A stretch of 6,690 bases of DNA from Burkholderiales bacterium (GTDB lineage Bacteria > Pseudomonadota > Gammaproteobacteria > Burkholderiales > SG8-39), in contig JADGRR010000162.1 of NCBI GenBank assembly GCA_017880745.1, positions 1-6,690 of the forward strand, in the 5' to 3' direction. Positions 1 through 5,309 of this stretch are shown in pieces; positions within the stretch are counted from its first letter, which is position 1; the number at the start of each line of letters is the position of its first letter. The notes below the pieces were generated by a model. The model was not told the DNA's origin. It did not search any database and saw only the letters and a program-made list of their open reading frames with translations. The position numbers and the translations under genes are program-made.

Positions 1-1184
1 TGCGCCGGAATGCCGGTGGTGATCGTCAATCCGCTCGATTGGGTGGTGAGCGTGGTGCTGCCAGTTGCACCGGGGGTCGTGGCCGTCACTCTCACCGGCG
101 TGCTGACCGTGCCCGAATTGACGTTGGTGACCACCAACCCGGCCGCATCCGAAGTCGCGGTGGAGGGGATCGGCGTGAGCGTAATCCCACCTACGGTAGT
201 GCTCAAGTCGAACGTGACCGTCTTCCCGCTGATCGGGTTTCCACCGGTATCAACCACCTTGAAAAACACCTGTGAAGTTTCAACGCCCCCGGTCCCTTTC
301 AAGGAAATGCTGGCGGGCGTGGCGGAAACAAACTGGATCGAGCCCACCGTTGGGGCGGTTACGATCAGGTTGGTCGAAGCTGATGTGACGCCCGCTACCG
401 AGGCGCTGATTGCGTCAGTTCCGGCGCAGCCATTGTCCCGATATGAACCTGTCGCAACGCCGGCCACGGTGGCCACACCGGTTGACAACACGGCTTTGCC
501 GCTGCTGGCGCAGGCAGAAGAAAACGTGACATTCTGCGGCGTGGTTACGGGTGCCCCGCCGCTTGATACCGTTACGGCAATACTGGTCGTGCCGAACGCT
601 GACAGCGGAGCGGCGCCGACCCCGAGCACAGGTGCCGAGACGGTGACGGCGGAGGCGCCGACGGAAAAGCCTATTGATCCGGTTACCGCCGTGGGGGGAG
701 TTCCCACCTGGGCGGTTGCCGTGATGGTACTGGCACCCGCCGCAGCCAGGCCGGCGGGATTCAGCGTGACGGTAGCGACTCCAGCCGCGCTGGTCAAGGC
801 GGTATTGGCCGGGGTAATCGTTGCCAGATTCGGGTCGGTGCTGAAGGTCATGACTGCGTTGCTAACGGGTGCACCCGCTGCATTCGTCAACGTCGCTTTT
901 ACCGTCGCCGGAGCACCGGTGGTAATGGAGGTTGTGGGTGCGCCGGCAGCATCGGTGAGCGCGAACGTTATAGTCGGCGCGGGGGGGTTGGTTATTCCGG
1001 TTCCGCCTCCTGCCCCTGTTCCCGCTCCGGCTCCAGCTCCCGCTCCTCCGGACGATACGGGGGTTCCTCCCGATCCTCCAGAGCCACAGCCCGTTAGGGC
1101 CGCGAGTGTCACCGCCAGGAACAGCGATGCCGAGAATCTTGAAATTCCCTGGCTTAAGAAATTCTGAGTTAAGTAATTTTGCAC
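1..1184 (-). CDS. Ig-like (Big/invasin-type) repeat surface lipoprotein, N-terminal part
   Basis: This frame stays open from a GTG at 1184 to the left edge (394 codons seen, C-terminus missing). The GTG start is chosen because GGAGG (1194-1190) lies 5 nt upstream and an in-frame TGA precedes it. Residues 1-33 form a lipoprotein signal peptide: Arg16, a hydrophobic stretch and the lipobox LTGC with Cys33 as the lipidation site. Residues 34-63 are a Gly/Ala/Ser-rich linker. Then come about three beta-rich Ig-like modules: roughly 71-170, 177-275 (with Cys225 and Cys253, possibly a disulfide) and 280-394. Typical Big-domain phrases are visible, such as GNPISGKTVTF, GVATVTLNPAG and STPVRVTAT. The family is known for exported adhesin or structural proteins at the cell surface, and binding partners cannot be told from sequence. 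The plus-strand reading of the same DNA is an antisense shadow. The existence and class of the gene are well supported; its role is not. Confidence 0.88.
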   Translation of the reverse strand, partial: MQNYLTQNFLSQGISRFSASLFLAVTLAALTGCGSGGSGGTPVSSGGAGAGAGAGTGAGGGTGITNPPAPTITFALTDAAGAPTTSITTGAPATVKATLTNAAGAPVSNAVMTFSTDPNLATITPANTALTSAAGVATVTLNPAGLAAAGASTITATAQVGTPPTAVTGSIGFSVGASAVTVSAPVLGVGAAPLSAFGTTSIAVTVSSGGAPVTTPQNVTFSSACASSGKAVLSTGVATVAGVATGSYRDNGCAGTDAISASVAGVTSASTNLIVTAPTVGSIQFVSATPASISLKGTGGVETSQVFFKVVDTGGNPISGKTVTFDLSTTVGGITLTPIPSTATSDAAGLVVTNVNSGTVSTPVRVTATTPGATGSTTLTTQSSGLTITTGIPA

Positions 1185-1218
1185 GCAAGCCTCCGTTCAC
1201 GCGACGCGCCCAATCGAT

Positions 1219-1246
1219 GTATTACCCCACTCCCGAAACGGTACAA
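1219..1246 (-). promoter_or_regulatory. Candidate sigma70-type promoter of the Ig-like lipoprotein
   Basis: On the minus strand TTGTAC (1246-1241) is followed after 16 bp by TAATAC (1224-1219). This fits the -35 well and the -10 only partly. Transcription would start near 1212, giving a leader of about 28 nt that carries the GGAGG ribosome site. The AT-rich stretch 1247-1302 lies just upstream of the -35 and could act as an UP element. This is pattern matching only. Confidence 0.35.
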
Positions 1247-1302
1247 CATTTTTAAATTAAACACAATCAGTTAAAAGAGATTTTTAATGTTAAATAGTTC
1301 AT
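1247..1302. other. AT-rich intergenic segment upstream of the lipoprotein gene
   Basis: This stretch is strikingly AT-rich compared with the GC-rich surroundings, with runs such as TTTTTAAATTAAA and GATTTTTAATG. The arms AACATT (1245-1250) and AATGTT (1286-1291) form a weak inverted pair. It could be an UP element, a nucleoid-protein site or a regulator site for the downstream surface-lipoprotein gene. A perfect 10-bp palindrome, TGAGCGCTCA, sits at 1332-1341 between this segment and the DUF4124 gene. No T-tract follows it on either strand, so it is not an intrinsic terminator. Confidence 0.4.
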
Positions 1303-1362
1303 GAATTGACGCCTGCGCGCCGCTGTTGGGTTGAGCGCTCAGTCCGGCGTGCGGCAAGCAGC

Positions 1363-1902
1363 CTAGGGATGGCGGCGAGACCCGCCCGGGTGCCGCACCC
1401 CGTGGCGGCTCGGAGGCGCAGAGTTTGCTGCCGCAGCACGAACCACGAAGGGCGCGGCAAACAGCGCCTGGCGCGACACCAGCGCCACGCGCGGGTAGCC
1501 GATTTCCTCATAGTCCTCGTCGCAATCCACGCGGCGCTGAAGCCGGCATTGCTCCGACTTATGCCGCCTCGCCTGTTCGGCGGCTTCGGCAACGCTCTGG
1601 CGGGCATAGTGAACCCCGCCCAACTGGCGCTGTAATTGTTCGGCCCTGCTGCGCAGGTATTCGCTGTCGTGGCGCATTTGCGACTTTGCGTCCAACCCGG
1701 CCGACACCGGATCGTAGCTGCTGATCTTGGAATTCGCCGAGTCGATGATGCTTGTCTTTATGCCGTGTCCCGGCGGCGGATCCGCGCTGTAGTTGACCAC
1801 GCCCGATGCATCCACCCACTTGTACACCGGGCTGCCTGCGACAGGCAGCACGAGGCCCGCCAACAGGATACACAGGACTGCAGATATGACCGTCGCCTTC
1901 AT
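1363..1902 (-). CDS. Exported DUF4124-domain protein
   Basis: The product is 179 aa. The ATG at 1902 is chosen because AGGA (1912-1909) lies 6 nt upstream and a signal peptide starts there: Lys2, then a hydrophobic core over residues 4-22, with likely cleavage near Ala22-Gly23. The mature N-terminus carries the DUF4124 signature (about residues 26-45: VYKWVDASGVVNYSADPPPG). DUF4124 is known as a small domain at the N-terminus of exported proteobacterial proteins and has no assigned biochemical function. Residues about 73-125 are charged and helix-prone (a possible short coiled coil) and include Cys119 and Cys127. The C-terminal 30 residues are Pro/Arg/Gly/His-rich and look disordered. The gene starts 8 bp after the stop of the permease fragment, whose TAG overlaps the ribosome site, so it is probably cotranscribed with the cluster. 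The periplasm is the likely location. Confidence 0.8.
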   Translation of the reverse strand: MKATVISAVLCILLAGLVLPVAGSPVYKWVDASGVVNYSADPPPGHGIKTSIIDSANSKISSYDPVSAGLDAKSQMRHDSEYLRSRAEQLQRQLGGVHYARQSVAEAAEQARRHKSEQCRLQRRVDCDEDYEEIGYPRVALVSRQALFAAPFVVRAAAANSAPPSRHGVRHPGGSRRHP

Positions 1903-1910
1903 GACCCTTC

Positions 1911-2102
1911 CTAGGCTGGAGTGACGCGCTCTAGCCGGGTTCGGATTACACGTTTGCGGATATAGGTTACCGCAATTTCGGCAACGATCACAACCGCAAA
2001 GATCGCAAACAGCATCATCGCCACCCGGTCCCACTGGAACAGGTTCAGCGCGGTGTCGAGCGCCGCGGCGATCAGCTTGCCGACGAAGCCGACGGAGGCC
2101 AC
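1911..2102 (-). pseudogene. Fragment resembling the C-terminus of a PhnE-type (phosphonate) ABC permease
   Basis: A 63-codon frame starts at a GTG with no clear ribosome site and ends at TAG 1911. It encodes an amphipathic stretch (GKLIAAALDTALNLF), the segment QWDRVAMM, a transmembrane helix (LFAIFAVVIVAEIAV) and a basic tail (YIRKRVI). From memory of the family, phosphonate and phosphite permeases end this way: a short helix, a [FW]xxDxV segment, the last membrane helix and a terminal RRR-like tail. A full permease is about 260-290 aa, so most of it is missing. In-frame sequence upstream (LALAVASVGFVGK) resembles a permease loop that has lost residues, and farther upstream it degenerates. 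An ATG at 2167, overlapping the phosphatase stop as ATGA, reads about 32 codons in another frame. A frameshifted 84-aa small membrane protein is therefore an alternative. Family assignment is moderate. Confidence 0.45.
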
Positions 2103-2163
2103 CGCCAGAGCGAGGTGCCGGCGCGTGCACAGACGCTGGTCTGGAACGCCCGGGCGTGGACGG

Positions 2164-3717
2164 TCATTGTGCGAAGTCGAAAGCGCGCGTCAGATCGCCC
2201 ATGTTCGCGCGCACCCCCGGCAGCGGCTCCAGGTCGAAGCGCCTGCTGATGAGCTTGAGGATCGAGGTCGTATCGTAAGTCGCGTGGTCGACGTAGCCGC
2301 GCCGGGCAAACGGCGACACGATCAGCGTGGGGATGCGTGTGCCCGGCCCCCAGCGGTCGCCCCAGCCCGGGCCGGTGGGCGGCGGCACATGGTCCCAGTA
2401 GCCGCCGTTTTCATCGTAGGTCACGATCACCGCCATGCTCGGCCACTGCGGGCTGTTTCTCAGACGCCGCAGCAATTCGGCGATGTGGATGTCGCCGCTA
2501 TGGATGTCGGTGTAACTCGGATGCTGCGTCAGGCGCCCGGCGGGTTTGTACAGCGCCACCTGCGGCAGCGTGCCCTTGTCGATGGCCTCAAAGAACTCTT
2601 CGCCATCTTTCATGTATTTCGCGCGGTCGGCGGTGCCAGGCGCGAAGCGCGCGAAGTAGTTCAGCGGCTGATGATGCGGCTGAAACATCGGACTTCCCGG
2701 CCCGCGCGCATAGATCACGTTGCGCTTGGCCGCGGGATCCTGCCGCCCATCGGCGAGCGCCTGGTTCCAACCGCCGGCGTACCAGGCCCACGAAACGCCT
2801 TTTGCGGACAGTGTGTCGGCTATCGTCTTTGCCGTCTGCGGCGGCACCGGATGTTTGGAGGCGTCGGCGAAATCGGAATTGCCGCCCGCGGTTGGCGGAA
2901 TGCCGCTCGGCTGATATGGCGGCTGCGAGGTGTTGACCACGTAGCCGTCGGGCGAGACGCGGCCGTCCTGCAGTTGCACCGGCCCTTCGAGTACCGACTT
3001 CGGCGAGCCGGATTTCCGCTTCAACATTCCCTGCGCGTCGAGCTGGGCGTGCACCGAAGCGGGCGCGGTCTTGTCCACCGGCGTGCACGCACACACCAGC
3101 CACATGTGATTCAGGAACGAGCCGCCGAACGCGCCCATGAAAAAATTATCGGCCAGCGTGTACTCGCGCGCCCATTGCCACAGTTTCTGGCTCGATCCGT
3201 CGTAGTAACCCATGGTCCACGCGCCGACCGTGGTCATGGCCACGAACCGGTTGTTCCTGCCGCCGTTGATCTGCTCGATGTTCTGGTAGTAATTGTGGAT
3301 TGGGCTCGGCACCACTTCGTCGATGCGTGCGCCGACGGGCGGCAGGTCGATGCGGAACGGCCCGTTCGGGAGCGGATCGGGGTGGGCCGCATTCGGCGGA
3401 TAGCGCGGATCCGGTTTGCCGGCGGGCGTGTACACGGGGGGCAGGTGCGCCAGCGGTCTTCCGTCGAGGTCGAGCTGCGTCTTCTGCTCGGCCGTCGCGT
3501 TGGCGACGCCGTTGGCGCCGGGAAACATGCCGTACATGTTGTCGAAGCTGTGGTTCTCGGCATAGATCACGACGATGTGTTCGATTTTCGCCAGGCCTTG
3601 CGCGGTCGCCGCGTCCCCCTCATGGCGCTGGAGCGCGGAGCAGCCCGCGAGCAGGCTTGCGCCAAGCGCACACAGGGCAAACAGGGCGCAACGAAATTTC
3701 GCTTGATGATTAGTCAT
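2164..3717 (-). CDS. Lipoprotein of the acid phosphatase (AcpA) / phospholipase C phosphoesterase family
   Basis: The product is 517 aa, a full length for the family (Pfam phosphoesterase, PF04185). It hydrolyses phosphate monoesters or phospholipid head groups; the exact substrate is unknown. Residues 1-26 are a lipoprotein signal with lipobox LLAGC (Cys26), so it is probably anchored to the periplasmic or outer face of the envelope. Family landmarks appear in order: the metal-binding block AENHSFDNMYG (Glu54, Asn55, Asp59), AFGGSFLNHMW with Ser200 as the likely nucleophile by analogy with Francisella AcpA, HSGDIHIAELL (406-416), and TYDENGGYWDHVPPP (Asp435, Glu436, Asp442, His443) supplying further metal ligands. 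The C-terminal part (SPFARRGYVDH and following) matches the sulfatase-like fold of the family. The gene lies 38 bp after the acyl-CoA dehydrogenase stop on the same strand. GGAAAGGA is about 12 nt and AAGG 2 nt before the ATG, so the ribosome site is not ideal. All key residues seem present. Confidence 0.9.
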   Translation of the reverse strand: MTNHQAKFRCALFALCALGASLLAGCSALQRHEGDAATAQGLAKIEHIVVIYAENHSFDNMYGMFPGANGVANATAEQKTQLDLDGRPLAHLPPVYTPAGKPDPRYPPNAAHPDPLPNGPFRIDLPPVGARIDEVVPSPIHNYYQNIEQINGGRNNRFVAMTTVGAWTMGYYDGSSQKLWQWAREYTLADNFFMGAFGGSFLNHMWLVCACTPVDKTAPASVHAQLDAQGMLKRKSGSPKSVLEGPVQLQDGRVSPDGYVVNTSQPPYQPSGIPPTAGGNSDFADASKHPVPPQTAKTIADTLSAKGVSWAWYAGGWNQALADGRQDPAAKRNVIYARGPGSPMFQPHHQPLNYFARFAPGTADRAKYMKDGEEFFEAIDKGTLPQVALYKPAGRLTQHPSYTDIHSGDIHIAELLRRLRNSPQWPSMAVIVTYDENGGYWDHVPPPTGPGWGDRWGPGTRIPTLIVSPFARRGYVDHATYDTTSILKLISRRFDLEPLPGVRANMGDLTRAFDFAQ

Positions 3718-3755
3718 TGCCTTAACCAGTCCTTTCCGCCATAAATGGCCTTGCG

Positions 3756-4931
3756 TTATGCGTCAGAAAGACCTCCGGGAATGCCGCGCTCGAGATACGC
3801 CGCGATGCGCTCGTTCTGCATTTCGGTGGTGCCGTCGGCGTAATGCGCCGCGCGCGCCGCGGCCAGATGGCGCCCGATAGGGTGCGCTTCCATCAAGCCT
3901 TCGGCGCCGAACACCTGCATGCACTCCGGCAGGCGCCGCTCGGCCATGCGCGTGGCGAACTTCTTTGCATGGGCCGCCGCCAGCACCGCATCCTGCCCCG
4001 CTTCGAGAAGGCGCGTCGCGCGGTACGCGAGCAGGCGCGCCGCCTCGAAGTCGGTGGCGACATCGGCCAGCATCCAGCGCAAACCCTGGCGCTCGATCAG
4101 CGGCCGGCCGAAGGTGCTGCGCGAGCGGGCCCGCGCGAGCGCCAGCCCGAGCGCCTCCTCGACCATGCCGCAACACATCGCGGCGACATAGACGCGCGCG
4201 CCGGTGATGCTCGCAAGCGCATTCTTGAACGCTGCGCCCGGCGCATAGAACACGTCGTCGTCCGCAGCGAAATATTTGTCGAGCTTGAAGCCGGCAGCGC
4301 CGATCGCGTGCGCGCCGGCCAGTCCGTAGGCGGCGCCGCGCTCGAAGCCCTTGCGCTTGGCATCGACGACGAAGGCCGCGATGCCCCTGGCGCCGGCGGC
4401 GGCATCGGTTTGCGCATAGACCACGACCACGTCGACCGCGGCGCCGTTGGTGAGCCACGCCTTCTCGCCATTGAGCAGCCAGCCGCCCGCGACGCGCTCG
4501 GCGCGTGCGCGGATGGCCGGAAAATCGCTGCCCGCCGAGGGCTCGGTCAGGGACACCGCGCCGATCAGTTCACCGCGCACGAGGCCGTCCAGATAGCGCG
4601 CGCGCTGGCTGTCGTTGCCGTCGCGCGCCAGGCGCGCAGCCGCGTTATGGGTGTTGACCAGGGCGAACGCGAACGCGAAGTCATCGCGCGCGATCTCCTC
4701 CACCACCCGTACCTTGGCGCGAAACCGCAGGTCGAGGCCGCCCAGCGCGGCCGGAATCTGGATCCGCGTCAGGCCGAGCCCGGCCGCGGCGCGGATCGTC
4801 TCGCGCGGATAGGCGCGCTCGCGCTCCCAGCGCGCCGCGTTCGGCCCGACCTCGCGGCGCGAGAATTCGCGCGCCAACTCGAGCAGTTGCGACTCGGCCT
4901 GGGAGAGCGGAAGTTCCTCGGCAAGCAGCAT
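3756..4931 (-). CDS. Acyl-CoA dehydrogenase family protein
   Basis: From the ATG at 4931 the product is 391 aa, the normal size for the family. In-frame upstream codons to a TTG at 5009 are low-complexity, overlap the preceding ORF and are not used. Family members are cytoplasmic FAD enzymes that make an alpha,beta double bond in acyl-CoA and pass electrons to ETF. Visible landmarks are an N-terminal helical domain (about 8-120), the flavin-contacting beta-domain segments SLTEPSAGSDF (127-137) and NGEKAWLTNG (154-163), SRSTFGRPL (270-278) opening the C-terminal helical domain, QVFGAEGLMEAHPIGRHLA (339-357), and YADGTTEMQ (364-372). At the site where many members have the catalytic Glu (YEGT), this protein has Asp366. 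The ATG is 5 nt after the stop of the short upstream ORF and lacks a good ribosome site, which suggests translational coupling. No ETF, thiolase or CoA ligase gene is nearby, so the substrate cannot be inferred. Confidence 0.9.
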   Translation of the reverse strand: MLLAEELPLSQAESQLLELAREFSRREVGPNAARWERERAYPRETIRAAAGLGLTRIQIPAALGGLDLRFRAKVRVVEEIARDDFAFAFALVNTHNAAARLARDGNDSQRARYLDGLVRGELIGAVSLTEPSAGSDFPAIRARAERVAGGWLLNGEKAWLTNGAAVDVVVVYAQTDAAAGARGIAAFVVDAKRKGFERGAAYGLAGAHAIGAAGFKLDKYFAADDDVFYAPGAAFKNALASITGARVYVAAMCCGMVEEALGLALARARSRSTFGRPLIERQGLRWMLADVATDFEAARLLAYRATRLLEAGQDAVLAAAHAKKFATRMAERRLPECMQVFGAEGLMEAHPIGRHLAAARAAHYADGTTEMQNERIAAYLERGIPGGLSDA

Positions 4932-4936
4932 CTGCG

Positions 4937-5116
4937 CTACTTCGTCGCCGCCGCTTCGGCGCACGCCATTTTCCGCTCGATCGCCCCGCGGTGTTTGTTC
5001 CCGTCGCAATACCGCGGATCGACATCGCTACGGTATTTGCAGACGGCCCGAGCCAAGGCTGCCGTGCAGGCAAGCGCGCCCAGCGCACCCGACAACAGGC
5101 GTCTCGAATGGTGCAT
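4937..5116 (-). CDS. Short secreted protein; possible remnant of a periplasmic binding protein
   Basis: This is a 59-aa ORF. The ATG at 5116 is preceded by a strong ribosome site, GGGAGG (5126-5121), at 4 nt spacing. Residues 1-24 form a signal peptide (Arg5-Arg6, hydrophobic core, ALARA cleavage region). The 35-residue mature part begins VCKYRSDVDPRYCDGNKH and has three cysteines (26, 37, 52). I do not firmly recognise it. The CKYR..DxxYCDxN pattern is reminiscent of the mature N-terminus of some PhnD-like substrate-binding proteins, in which case only the first 40 or so codons survive. It could equally be a complete small cysteine-containing periplasmic protein. It ends in TAG 5 nt before the acyl-CoA dehydrogenase ATG and appears to be the first gene of the minus-strand cluster. 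A weak -10-like TAATAT (5141-5136) lies upstream without a recognisable -35. Confidence 0.55.
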   Translation of the reverse strand: MHHSRRLLSGALGALACTAALARAVCKYRSDVDPRYCDGNKHRGAIERKMACAEAAATK

Positions 5117-5184
5117 GGTGCCTCCCTGGACAAAGATATTATTGTGTCGGTCGATACCGCTTGCCTGGCGCCGGGTTTGGTCGA

Positions 5185-5204
5185 GCGCTGTCAGGCGCTG
5201 GCAG
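5185..5204. repeat. Imperfect 10-bp tandem repeat in the divergent intergenic region
   Basis: The units gcgctgtcag (5185-5194) and gcgctggcag (5195-5204) differ at one base. Two helical-turn-spaced copies in the glmU / minus-cluster divergent gap could be a regulator site, but the units are GC-rich and chance is plausible. The 193-bp gap 5117-5309 also holds a 6-bp-arm inverted repeat CGCCCT (5244-5249) / AGGGCG (5258-5263). Confidence 0.3.
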
Positions 5205-5273
5205 GCCAGTGGAAAGCGAGTCGTAATATATACCGCAAGGCCCCGCCCTACAAGGCGAGGGCGCGGATCAGCG

Positions 5274-5282
5274 TGGTATCAT
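5274..5282 (+). promoter_or_regulatory. Candidate extended -10 promoter of glmU
   Basis: TGGTATCAT contains the extended -10 TG dinucleotide and a TATCAT hexamer (5277-5282) that matches TATAAT at five of six bases. No good -35 is seen 17 bp upstream, which is normal for extended -10 promoters. The predicted start near 5289 leaves a leader of about 20 nt before the glmU ATG. An AT-rich TAATATATA at 5224-5232 is an alternative -10. Confidence 0.4.
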
Positions 5283-5309
5283 TTCGGCCCCCGCCAGAGA
5301 TCGAATTTC

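Noticed and set aside
10..1167. Long plus-strand frame of 385 codons at the left end
   Set aside because: It has Val/Pro/Ala-rich composition with no recognisable domain. The antisense frame has a ribosome site, lipobox and Ig-like modules, so this is its shadow.
1332..1341. Perfect palindrome TGAGCGCTCA downstream of the DUF4124 gene as a terminator
   Set aside because: The stem is only 5 bp with no loop room and no T-tract follows on either strand.
2053..3744. 563-codon plus-strand frame
   Set aside because: It is antisense to the acid phosphatase lipoprotein, is Arg/His/Val-rich, and has no ribosome site or domain.
3738..3749. Inverted repeat GCCATAAATGGC between dehydrogenase and phosphatase genes
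   Set aside because: Arms of 5 bp without a T-run, inside a 38-bp gap between co-oriented genes. Not convincing as a terminator or operator.
4932..5009. N-terminal extension of the acyl-CoA dehydrogenase to a TTG at 5009
   Set aside because: The 26 added residues are charged and low-complexity, overlap the short secreted ORF, and exceed the usual family start. No ribosome site was seen for the TTG.
3843..5309. Upstream extension of the glmU frame, about 489 codons
   Set aside because: It is antisense to the acyl-CoA dehydrogenase and lacks domain similarity. GlmU homology begins exactly at the ATG 5310.
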